This document shows positions 15,719 to 24,940 of a stretch of DNA of 64,000 bases, piece by piece (the stretch's first letter is position 1; each line of letters starts with the position of its first letter). This DNA is from Bacillota bacterium. Lineage in GTDB: Bacteria > Bacillota > Dethiobacteria > DTU022 > UBA8154. The stretch covers positions 1-64,000 of the forward strand of contig JAAYFF010000081.1 in NCBI GenBank assembly GCA_012728375.1, in the 5' to 3' direction. A model generated the notes under the pieces. The model was not told the origin of the DNA. It saw only the letters and a list, made by a program, of their open reading frames with translations, and made no database searches. The position numbers and the translations under genes were made by a program.

Positions 15719-16767
15719 AAGAAGCTGAAGAAAAAATTAATTACCTGCATACATACGATTGTTTAACAGGCCTTTATAACCGCTCTTTTTTTGAAAAGGC
15801 ACTGCTGGAGATGGAAAAAGCCGAGTGCTTCCCCGTCAGTGTAATTACCTGTGATGTCGACGGCTTAAAACTAATAAACGATACCCTGGGCCATCATACC
15901 GGGGATGAACTGCTGAAGGCCGCGGGGATAATTATCAAGAAACTTGCCCGAAACGGGGCTGTTGTTGCCCGGATTGGAGGAGATGAATTTGCAGCACTCC
16001 TGCCGGCATGCTCTGAGGATGATGCTGAAAAATACCGTAAGGAAATCCTTGAAGAAGTGGAAAAATTTAATCGCCGGTTTGTGGAATTACCGCTCAGCCT
16101 ATCAACCGGGACGGCAACTGCTGCCAACGCCTTGCAGTCTCCCATAGATGTTTTTCGTAACGCTGATAACAATATGTATCGCGATAAATTACAGCGCAGT
16201 GCAGGTGCCCGGAGTACGATAGTCCGGGCTCTGATGGTTACACTTGCAGAAAGGGATTTCATTACCGGGGGGCATGTAGGCCGGCTGCAGGAGATGGTTA
16301 CCATGCTCGGAAAAGCTGCTGGCCTTCAGGCGCACGAGCTGAACGATCTTATCCTGCTTTCGCAGGTTCACGATATCGGAAAGGTGGGAATTTCCGACAG
16401 CATTTTATTCAAGCCAGGAAAACTGGCTCCCCATGAATGGGAAAAAATGAAAGAGCACAGTGAAATCGGTTTTCGTATTGCTAAATCTTCACCCGAACTT
16501 TCCCCTATTGCAGAAATGATCCTGCAGCACCATGAACGGTGGGACGGGAACGGTTACCCCCGCGGATTAAAAGGTGAGCAGATCCATATTTGCAGTCGCA
16601 TCTTGGCTATCGTCGATGCGTATGACGCTATGACCAGCAAACGCCCCTACCGGGAACCCTGCTCTCGCCAGGAAGCGCTGTTAGAGCTGGAGAGGTGCAA
16701 AGGGCGGCAATTTGATCCGCATCTGGTAGATTTATTTATTAAATGTTTAAACGACGCGGCCTTATAA
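15715..16767 (+). CDS. GGDEF and HD-GYP domain protein (output half)
   Basis: A 350-residue c-di-GMP turnover protein. The diguanylate cyclase domain is at about 10-165 with DGLKLINDTLGHHTGDELL and the intact signature GGDEF. The product-inhibition site RxxD is replaced by RNGA. The HD-GYP phosphodiesterase domain at about 165-345 shows HDIGKVGI, HSEIGFRI, HHERWDGNGYP and DAYDAMTSKRPYR. The TTG start overlaps the TGA of the PAS gene (TTGA) and has GAGG five bases upstream, so independent re-initiation is possible besides frameshifting. The stop region overlaps the convergent hexapeptide gene by six bases. Confidence 0.85.
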   Translation: MKEAEEKINYLHTYDCLTGLYNRSFFEKALLEMEKAECFPVSVITCDVDGLKLINDTLGHHTGDELLKAAGIIIKKLARNGAVVARIGGDEFAALLPACSEDDAEKYRKEILEEVEKFNRRFVELPLSLSTGTATAANALQSPIDVFRNADNNMYRDKLQRSAGARSTIVRALMVTLAERDFITGGHVGRLQEMVTMLGKAAGLQAHELNDLILLSQVHDIGKVGISDSILFKPGKLAPHEWEKMKEHSEIGFRIAKSSPELSPIAEMILQHHERWDGNGYPRGLKGEQIHICSRILAIVDAYDAMTSKRPYREPCSRQEALLELERCKGRQFDPHLVDLFIKCLNDAAL

Positions 16768-17304
16768 CTTTTCTTCGGGCACCACTCCAATCCCGCGTTT
16801 CAAATATTCGTCCCGCAATTCGTGGTAACTTTTATACCCAATCTGAACGTACCAGAGCGAAGTTCCGGATATTTCTTTTTTTATTTTGGCCGGGACTCCC
16901 GCGGCCAGGTGCCGGGGAGGAATGACGGTTTTGTCTCCCACGACGCTTCCGGCCGCAATAATTGCCTCATCCCCCACAACAGCATCGTCAAGAATGACCG
17001 CTCTAATTCCAACGATGACTCCTTTGCCAATAGTGCAGCTGTGCAAAATTGCGCCATGGCCGATGGTGGCATTTTCGCCGATGGTGACAACATCTTCCTC
17101 CAGTTTTGTGTGGACGACAGTATTATCCTGAACGTTGGCTCCTTTTTTCACTACGATAGAACCGATATCTCCGCGCAGCACGGCTCCGAACCAGATGCTA
17201 ACGCCTTCTTCAACTGTTACATCCCCGATTAAAGTTGCTGTTGGAGCAATAAAAGCACTACTTGACACGCGCGGCATTTTGTCCTTATAGGGTAATATAA
17301 GCAT
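16762..17304 (-). CDS. Gamma-carbonic-anhydrase-like hexapeptide repeat protein
   Basis: A 180-residue left-handed beta-helix protein. Hexapeptide repeats run from about 18 to 140 (PTATLIGDVTVEEGVSIWFGAVLRGD, GENATIGHGAILHSCTIGKGVIVG). The three zinc-ligand histidines of the gamma-carbonic anhydrase family are present in VVHT and IGHGAILHSC. Members hydrate CO2 or act as uncharacterised acyltransferase-like proteins, so activity is not certain. The C-terminal helix (YKSYHELRDEYLKRG) is typical of the family. Transcribed alone, convergent with the GGDEF-HD-GYP gene. Confidence 0.85.
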   Translation of the reverse strand: MLILPYKDKMPRVSSSAFIAPTATLIGDVTVEEGVSIWFGAVLRGDIGSIVVKKGANVQDNTVVHTKLEEDVVTIGENATIGHGAILHSCTIGKGVIVGIRAVILDDAVVGDEAIIAAGSVVGDKTVIPPRHLAAGVPAKIKKEISGTSLWYVQIGYKSYHELRDEYLKRGIGVVPEEKL

Positions 17305-17368
17305 TTTGGAAAGGCTATCCTTTTAAAAAGACAGCCCTAACCTCCTTTCTTGCAAAATTACTTTTAGC

Positions 17369-17380
17369 GTAACTGCTCAG
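17369..17380 (+). repeat. Copy of the GTAACTGCTCAG dispersed repeat
   Basis: CGTAACTGCTCAG in the 218-base gap between two divergent genes, matching copies at 11662, 33351 (inverted) and 58789. The sequence after it does not follow the longer consensus. Confidence 0.4.
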
Positions 17381-17522
17381 TAAAGCCTCTTTTAATTTCT
17401 CCTTCCCGCCCGCTAATTCCTTTAGCTGTTCGCAGCAAATTCTCGAAGAAGCAGGAAATTTTTTAATAAAGGAGAATTTGATTATGTGGTATTGAATCGA
17501 TCATTTAAAGGAGTCTAGAGGA

Positions 17523-19610
17523 ATGCCCAACAGCAGCCGGCAGAAAAACGGCCTTTCAAATGTCCCGCCATGCCAGGCGGGATGTCCCATACACCAGGAT
17601 GTGCGGGAGTACCTTCGCCTTATCGCTGTGGGCGATTTTAACCGTTCTTTAGAAGCAATCAGGAGAAATAACCCCCTTGCTTCCGTTTGTGGAACTATTT
17701 GCCCCCATTACTGCGAAGACGAATGCCGGCGGCAAATTATTGATGAACCGCTGTCCATCAGGGGTCTGAAGCGCGCGGCAGCAGAATACGGAGAAGCCCC
17801 TTTCCATGCCCCAGCGGCTGATCCCCGCAAGAAAGTTGCTGTTATTGGCTCCGGGCCGGCCGGCTTACTTGCTGCCTTTGATCTGGCTATGCAGGGCATA
17901 AATGTTACTGTTTTCGAACGGGAAACTCTCGTCGGCGGTACCCCCCGCAACTACATTCCCCTTTACCGCCTTCCCGACGAAGCCATTGACCGGGATATTG
18001 AGGCTTTGCAGAAAATTGGCATTGAATTTAAAACGGGTATTGAACTTGGCACGGATTTCAATCTGGAAGACCTGAAAAAAGATGGGTTTAAAGCAGTTGT
18101 TCTCGCTGTGGGTCTAACTGCAGGCCTCAGCCTCCCCATTCCGGGAGCCGAGCACAAAGATGTCCTTAAATCCCTTCAGTTTTTAAAAGCCTCCAAAAGG
18201 GAAGGGTTCAGGCTTGACGGCCGGGAGGTCATTGTCATCGGCGGCGGCAATGTGGCGATGGATGTAGCCCGCTCAGCGGTTCGCTGTGGTGCTGCCAAAG
18301 TCAGGCTGGTCTGCCTTGAGGCGGAAGGAAAAATGCCTGCTTTTTCCTGGGAGATCGAGGAAGCCAGGGAGGAAGGCGTGGAGTTTAACTGTTCCTGGGG
18401 TCCTGTGGGGATCAGAATTAGGGACGGAAAAATTGCCGGGCTGGAGGTCCGGGAATGCATCTCCGTTTTTGACGGAAGGAATATGTTTAATCCCCGTTTT
18501 AATGAACAGAAAAGGGGCTTTATTCCCGGCGACACCGTTATTTTTTCCATCGGGCAGGCCCTTGATCCGGAAACTGTCCGCAGGGCGGGAGTGCCGGTGG
18601 ATAGCAGCAGCCGGCTGGAATTTAATCCTGTTACTATGGAAACCTCCGTGCAAGGGGTCTTTGCCTGCGGGGAGATGGTAACGGGAGCAGGCACTGCAGT
18701 AAAAGCCATGGCCAGCGGAAGGAAGGCCGCGCTGGCCGTTGCTGCTTACCTGGAAGGGAAATCCTATTCCTGCTCCGCAGGGGGTACCCCGGATTTTCTT
18801 CCCCTTCCTTCGCTGGAAGCCGACGTGGCTACCAATGTGAAAAAAATTCCCCGTCAGAAAATTCCTGTGCTTTCTCCAGGGGAGCGCAGAGCTGATTTTT
18901 CCCCCGTAGAAAAAGGTTACACCATGGCCATGGCAGTCCATGAGAGCCTGCGCTGCTTAGGCTGTGCCGGGGGAGCGCGGCAGATTGTGGAAAAGTGTGT
19001 CAATTGCCTGACCTGCCTGCGGACCTGCCCATACAATGTGCCCGTTATTGACGAAGCAGGTAAACTGCTGATCCGGGAACACCAGTGCCAGGCCTGCGGT
19101 CTTTGCCTGACCGTCTGTCCCAACTTGGCCATTGAGTTTCGGGGGCTGAATTTTTCCGAAGCAGAAGAGAAACTGGAGCGTGAAATCCGAGCAATGCCGG
19201 CCTCTGCCAACCGCCGCGCCCCGTCGATTTTGCTTTTGACCTGCGGGCTGGGGGACTTTGCCCTCCCAGGATTTAACGAAGGTTTTATAAAGAACAAGCC
19301 CGAAAATGCCGCGGTGGTAAAGTTCCCCTGTATTTCCAAAATTGACACAATCCACATTCTTGAGGCATTTAAACTGGGAGTTGACGGGGTAATCATGGCC
19401 GGATGCGCGAGGGAAAACAATCTTTGCCCCTTTCAGAAAACCATGTCCTGGGCCGGGCAGCGTGCAAAACGCGTCCGGTATTTGCTGGATGAGGCGGGTA
19501 TTGAAGAAGGAAGGTTTGCCTTTATCAGACTTTCTCCGGAAGAGATAGCCCGTTTTGGCGGGGGCATAGGTGAGGTTCTTTCCAAAATGCAGGAACTGGG
19601 AAAACGTTAG
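17523..19610 (+). CDS. GltD-like Fe-S flavoprotein fused to ferredoxin and MvhD-like domains
   Basis: A 695-residue soluble redox protein. Order: N-terminal Cys-rich Fe-S domain as in glutamate synthase small subunit (CQAGCP, CGTICPHYCEDEC, to about residue 80); FAD site VAVIGSGPAGLLAAFDLA at about 102; NAD(P) site VIVIGGGNVAMDVARSA at about 236; two 4Fe-4S motifs at about 490-540 (CVNCLTCLRTCP, CQACGLCLTVCP); and a C-terminal MvhD-type region (FPCISKIDTIHILEAFKLGVDGVIMAGC) at about 565-690. MvhD is known to pass electrons between hydrogenase or formate dehydrogenase and heterodisulfide reductase. A route from NAD(P)H via FAD and Fe-S clusters to a partner is therefore likely; the partner is not encoded next to it. 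Monocistronic. Confidence 0.85.
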   Translation: MPNSSRQKNGLSNVPPCQAGCPIHQDVREYLRLIAVGDFNRSLEAIRRNNPLASVCGTICPHYCEDECRRQIIDEPLSIRGLKRAAAEYGEAPFHAPAADPRKKVAVIGSGPAGLLAAFDLAMQGINVTVFERETLVGGTPRNYIPLYRLPDEAIDRDIEALQKIGIEFKTGIELGTDFNLEDLKKDGFKAVVLAVGLTAGLSLPIPGAEHKDVLKSLQFLKASKREGFRLDGREVIVIGGGNVAMDVARSAVRCGAAKVRLVCLEAEGKMPAFSWEIEEAREEGVEFNCSWGPVGIRIRDGKIAGLEVRECISVFDGRNMFNPRFNEQKRGFIPGDTVIFSIGQALDPETVRRAGVPVDSSSRLEFNPVTMETSVQGVFACGEMVTGAGTAVKAMASGRKAALAVAAYLEGKSYSCSAGGTPDFLPLPSLEADVATNVKKIPRQKIPVLSPGERRADFSPVEKGYTMAMAVHESLRCLGCAGGARQIVEKCVNCLTCLRTCPYNVPVIDEAGKLLIREHQCQACGLCLTVCPNLAIEFRGLNFSEAEEKLEREIRAMPASANRRAPSILLLTCGLGDFALPGFNEGFIKNKPENAAVVKFPCISKIDTIHILEAFKLGVDGVIMAGCARENNLCPFQKTMSWAGQRAKRVRYLLDEAGIEEGRFAFIRLSPEEIARFGGGIGEVLSKMQELGKR

Positions 19611-19717
19611 AGGATGGGCTTTCCTTTTCTTTCTTTTCAGTTTAAAGCAGGGCCGGGAGGATGTTTCGTCCGGCTTTTTCTTGTTTAATGCTTAAAAAAG
19701 GGGTCAGGGGTAAAAAA

Positions 19718-20968
19718 GTGAGCTGCAAAGATTTTGAACAGTACCTACAAAATTTTACTCTCGAGGAAAATTTGACACTATTTGCCGGTGAAGACAAAAA
19801 AACAAAAATTGAAGATATTATCATTGATGGTGAAACAGTTAAATATTTTATCAATGAATTTTGGACCTCCGGGCAAAGGAAGGCCTCTGCGCTTCATGAA
19901 ATTTCCTACCGGGCATGCTTTAAACCCCAGCTTCCCCGTTTTTTTATTGAGGAACTGACCCGGGAAGGGGACCTGGTTTATGATCCGTTCATGGGCAGGG
20001 GAACTACTGTTATTGAGGCAGCCATATTAAACAGAAGGGTAGCCGGGAATGATATTAATCCTCTAAGCCGCGTGCTGGCGGAGCCGCGCCTTAATATTCC
20101 TGGATATCAGGAAATCGCCCAAAGAGTTGCCGCTATCCCCCTTGATGAGCGTGCTGCGGCAGAGATGGACCTGTCCATGTTTTATCACCCGCGGACCGAG
20201 GGCGAGATCGTTTCCCTGCGCTGCTATCTGGATGAGAGAAGGCGAAGCGGGGAAGAGGATGATGTGGATCGCTGGATTCGAATGGTGGCAACCAACAGGC
20301 TGACCGGGCATTCACCGGGGTTTTTTTCTGTTTATACGCTTCCTCCAAATCAGGCGGTTTCTCCGGAAAGACAGCTAAAGATTAACGCAAAAAGAAATCA
20401 GCAGCCGGAATACCGGAATGTCAAAAGCCTTATTTTAAAAAAGACCAGGGCTTTGCTTAAGGATATCACGGAAGAAAAGAGGAAGGTAATAAACAAACGG
20501 GGGAAGGAGGCACTTTTTTTCAGCCGGGATGCCCGGTTTGCCGGGGAAATACCGGCTGAAAGCGTTCAGCTTACGGTAACATCCCCTCCTTTCCTGGATG
20601 TGGTCCAATATTCTTCCGACAACTGGCTCCGGTGCTGGTTTAACGGGATTGATGAGCATATTATTGAGAAGCAGATTACTATTACCCGGAATATCGGGCA
20701 GTGGGAGAGTGTGATGCAGGGTGTATTTGAAGAGCTTTACCGGGTAACCGCCGTGGGAGGGTGGGTTGCCTTTGAAGTAGGTGAGGTAAAAGGCGGCCGG
20801 ATCAAACTGGAAGAACATGTTGTTCCCCTGGGGAAAAGAGCCGGATTTTGCTGTCTGGGTGTAATTATTAACAAACAGCTGTTTACAAAAACATCTAATA
20901 TCTGGGGAATCGGCAACAATACTGCGGGGACGAACACCAACCGCATTGTTCTTTTTCACAAAAAATAA
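19718..20968 (+). CDS. Orphan DNA methyltransferase (TSPP-type, N4-cytosine/N6-adenine)
   Basis: A protein of about 416 residues. Catalytic motif IV is TSPPF (about residue 290), and the S-adenosylmethionine motif I is YDPFMGRGTTVIEAAILNRRVAGNDINPLS at about 90, so the order is the beta-type order with AdoMet motif before the catalytic motif displaced in the centre. The exocyclic amino group of a DNA base is the expected target. No restriction endonuclease or specificity subunit is adjacent, so it is an orphan enzyme. The frame is open from 19661; I prefer GTG 19718 with AGGGG seven bases upstream. Confidence 0.8.
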   Translation: MSCKDFEQYLQNFTLEENLTLFAGEDKKTKIEDIIIDGETVKYFINEFWTSGQRKASALHEISYRACFKPQLPRFFIEELTREGDLVYDPFMGRGTTVIEAAILNRRVAGNDINPLSRVLAEPRLNIPGYQEIAQRVAAIPLDERAAAEMDLSMFYHPRTEGEIVSLRCYLDERRRSGEEDDVDRWIRMVATNRLTGHSPGFFSVYTLPPNQAVSPERQLKINAKRNQQPEYRNVKSLILKKTRALLKDITEEKRKVINKRGKEALFFSRDARFAGEIPAESVQLTVTSPPFLDVVQYSSDNWLRCWFNGIDEHIIEKQITITRNIGQWESVMQGVFEELYRVTAVGGWVAFEVGEVKGGRIKLEEHVVPLGKRAGFCCLGVIINKQLFTKTSNIWGIGNNTAGTNTNRIVLFHKK

Positions 20969-21093
20969 ACAGTCAGACTGTTATTAAAAAAAGGGAACTT
21001 TATTCCTCTCAGAAACGTTATTAGGGTAATGTAAGAAATCGTTAAAAAAGAGGGGGGAGTTGTCGCAGCAGCATATGCTGCGGAACGGATCAG

Positions 21094-22077
21094 ATGCCGG
21101 GTAATAAAAGGAAGACAGGATCTTTGGTGAAAAGCGTTTGTTTCTTAGTTTTTATTTTATTCCTTGCCCTAGTTGCCGGTTGTGCCTCTTCTGGTTCCAT
21201 GGATGCCGTAGATGCCGTAGCAGAATTTCCGGCTGCCGCGCCGGAAGTGGGCAGGGATATGGCGGTTTCAGGGTATTCCATGGCCTCTTCGGCAAACCAG
21301 ATTGCTTCTGAAGAAACGGAAATGAGAGGAAACATACCCGGAGAAACTGCAGCGGGCGGGAGGCGCTATCTGGCGCAGCGCTCTTCCCTTACCCTGGAGA
21401 TTGCGGATCTAGAAGAGACGGCTGAGTCGATCAGGGCCGGTGTTGAGCAGATGGGCGGGTATGTTGCCTCCCTGAACTTTTACGACCTGACCCGGGAGCG
21501 CCGGAGGGGGCAAATTTCTCTCAGGGTTCCGGAAGGGAAATATACACAAGCAATGCTTTGGCTTCAGGAGCAGGGTGAGGTTAAAAGCATTGAAGAGTCT
21601 GCAGAAGATGTAACCATGCAATATATTGACCTCGAGGCCCGGATTGCAAATCTGCAGGCCCAGGAGCAGAGGATTCGGGAGCTGTTGGAAAAGGCGACGG
21701 ATATTGAGGATATTCTGCAAATCGAAAAAGAGCTGACCAGAATTCGCGGGGATCTGGAGTCCATGCAGGGGGAGTTTAAATATCTCCGGGAGAGGGTTAC
21801 TTTTTCCTCTATTGATGTTTATCTGGAGGAAGAAGATCCCCGGGAGTCTGCCGTTGTCGATGAATTCAGCACTTTTGGGGAAGAGCTGGCCAAGCGTTTT
21901 TCCCTTAATACCAACCGCGTCCTAAAAGGCGTAACCGGGTTGTTGCTGTTCCTTCTTAGTTCCCTGCCGCTGCTTGTACCGCTTATAATTTTAGGCTTCA
22001 TTCTGTGGAGAACGAGTATTTATTTCAAAAGGAAGAAAAAAAGCCGGGAAGAAGAAAAAAAGAGTGCCGCGCCGTAA
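21094..22077 (+). CDS. DUF4349 membrane-anchored lipoprotein
   Basis: A 327-residue exported protein. The signal peptide ends in the lipobox LVAGC (Cys about residue 29). Residues about 90-250 match DUF4349: RRYLAQRSSLTLEIADLEETAESIRAGVEQMGGYV, a coiled coil (LEARIANLQAQEQRIRELLEKATDIEDILQIEKELTRIRGDLESMQGE) and the ending LRERVTFSSIDVYLEE. A membrane segment at about 285-310 is followed by a very basic tail (KRKKKSREEEKKS). So it has both a lipid anchor and a C-terminal membrane helix. Function unknown. A CGCAGCA/TGCTGCG hairpin lies just upstream of the start. Confidence 0.85.
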   Translation: MPGNKRKTGSLVKSVCFLVFILFLALVAGCASSGSMDAVDAVAEFPAAAPEVGRDMAVSGYSMASSANQIASEETEMRGNIPGETAAGGRRYLAQRSSLTLEIADLEETAESIRAGVEQMGGYVASLNFYDLTRERRRGQISLRVPEGKYTQAMLWLQEQGEVKSIEESAEDVTMQYIDLEARIANLQAQEQRIRELLEKATDIEDILQIEKELTRIRGDLESMQGEFKYLRERVTFSSIDVYLEEEDPRESAVVDEFSTFGEELAKRFSLNTNRVLKGVTGLLLFLLSSLPLLVPLIILGFILWRTSIYFKRKKKSREEEKKSAAP

Positions 22078-22117
22078 GATTGTCAGAGGGGAGGTTTCTG
22101 TCCCCCAAAAAAATCGG

Positions 22118-22155
22118 CCGGAGATGTAAAGGATACTTTCTTCTCCGGTTTTTCA
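22118..22155. terminator. Terminator between the DUF4349 gene and the ATP synthase operon
   Basis: Stem CCGGAGA / TCTCCGG followed by TTTTT on the plus strand; on the minus strand a T-rich stretch follows a few bases after the stem, so it can serve both convergent units. Confidence 0.7.
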
Positions 22156-22183
22156 ATTTCAAGTGTGTTCCGGTTATAAATGC

Positions 22184-22465
22184 TTAATCGCTCGTTTTAA
22201 TTTCATGGGGCCACTTTGCTGTATCTACGAGTACAACCGTACCATCGCGCTTTACCGACATAAATCCTTCGGAAAGGAAAGCAGTAAGCCACTTTCCATC
22301 AACGAGCATTTTTATCGGTCCTGTTGTTATCGCGGCAACCATCGGCAGGTGCCCGCCCATAACACCTATTTCTCCCTCGGGGGTTTTGACGACAACCATC
22401 TCGCTCTCTCCCGAAAAGAACTTTCTATCAGGTGTGACTATATCAAGTTTAAATGTTTTTCCCAT
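22184..22465 (-). CDS. atpC: F1Fo ATP synthase epsilon subunit, short form
   Basis: Only 93 residues, against about 130-140 in most bacteria. The N-terminal beta-sandwich is complete (FKLDIVTPDRKFFSGESEMVVVKTPEGEIGVMGGHLPMVAAITTGPIKML ... EGFMSV), but the two C-terminal helices are missing; the protein ends WPHEIKTSD. The C-terminal domain is the part known to inhibit ATP hydrolysis and bind ATP, so this regulation would be absent. A normal stop codon, then 100 bases of non-coding sequence and a terminator, argue against simple truncation by frameshift. Last gene of the atp operon. Confidence 0.93.
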   Translation of the reverse strand: MGKTFKLDIVTPDRKFFSGESEMVVVKTPEGEIGVMGGHLPMVAAITTGPIKMLVDGKWLTAFLSEGFMSVKRDGTVVLVDTAKWPHEIKTSD

Positions 22466-22479
22466 ATCTACCTCTCAGA

Positions 22480-23946
<1,467 letters not shown>

Positions 23947-24027
23947 GACATTCCTCTGGAAGAGGTGTGTCCCCACTCCTAAGTGTAGGAAAACGACGGA
24001 ACCGTTATCCTGCTTCTTCGCAAGGCG

Positions 24028-24918
24028 TTACATGAGGGCCCCTGCCCCGGCTACTATTTCGGAAAGCTCCTGTGTTATGGCTGCCTGTCTGGCGCTGTTG
24101 TATTCGAGTTTCAATTTTTCCAAGAGTTCATCCGCATTTGTTGTGGCATTGTCCATTGCCGCGATCCTGGCACTCTGTTCACATGTAAATGCTTCCACAA
24201 GGGCCCCGTAGATCATACCTTTCAGGTATTTCCGTACCAGCACGTCTAAGACAACCTCCCGGGAAGGCTCAAAAATCAGCTCCTCAATAGAGCCGAATTT
24301 ATAGGATTCGTTGCAAAATTTAAAGTTCTTATTAAATGTTTCCGGGTCCAGGGGCAAGAGCTTGATCAGCCGCGTATCCATTTTCAGAGAAGTTATCAGT
24401 TGAGTATAAAGTAAAGAGATTTCATCAATTTCGCCCGACTTGAACGCTTTAAGGATTATTTCCGCTATTTCTTTAGCCCGCGGCACTGTAGGGTTCTGAA
24501 CAGGGTAGTCGAAGTCCGTCTTGACCCGGTAGTTCTTTTTTAAAAAGTAATTTCTGCCCACATTGCCGGCCACATAAAGGGTTGTTTGCGGATTTTCCTT
24601 CAGCCTTTCCTCCGCGTGCTTTAAAATGTTCTGATTGTAACTGCCGGCCAAGCCTTTATCTCCCGAAAGAATAAGAAGCGCTTTCTTTTTTCCTTGTTTT
24701 TCATGCTTGATATCAAAAAAAGGATTATCCTCATATCCCATGTGGACAAGAATATCGCCAATCGTTTCCCAGACTTCGTTAAAGTAAGGAAGAGTTGCTT
24801 CAAGCTGAAGACGGGCTTTTTTCAGCTTGGCCGAAGAAATCAGCTTCATGGCATTGGTTATTTGTCTGGTATCTTGAATACTTTTAATTCTGCGTTTTAT
24901 ATCACGAATACTTGACAA
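24028..24918 (-). CDS. atpG: F1Fo ATP synthase gamma subunit
   Basis: The central rotor shaft, about 296 residues. The N-terminal coiled coil RDIKRRIKSIQDTRQITNAMKLISSAKLKKA and the C-terminal EAFTCEQSARIAAMDNATTNADELLEKLKLEYNSARQAAITQELSEIVAGAGAL are typical. The frame begins with two GTG codons at 24930, but the family pattern (MxxxRDIK) and GGTGG eight bases upstream favour the TTG at 24918. Confidence 0.95.
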   Translation of the reverse strand: MSSIRDIKRRIKSIQDTRQITNAMKLISSAKLKKARLQLEATLPYFNEVWETIGDILVHMGYEDNPFFDIKHEKQGKKKALLILSGDKGLAGSYNQNILKHAEERLKENPQTTLYVAGNVGRNYFLKKNYRVKTDFDYPVQNPTVPRAKEIAEIILKAFKSGEIDEISLLYTQLITSLKMDTRLIKLLPLDPETFNKNFKFCNESYKFGSIEELIFEPSREVVLDVLVRKYLKGMIYGALVEAFTCEQSARIAAMDNATTNADELLEKLKLEYNSARQAAITQELSEIVAGAGALM

Positions 24919-24940
24919 CAGCTTCACCACCTATGCGGTT

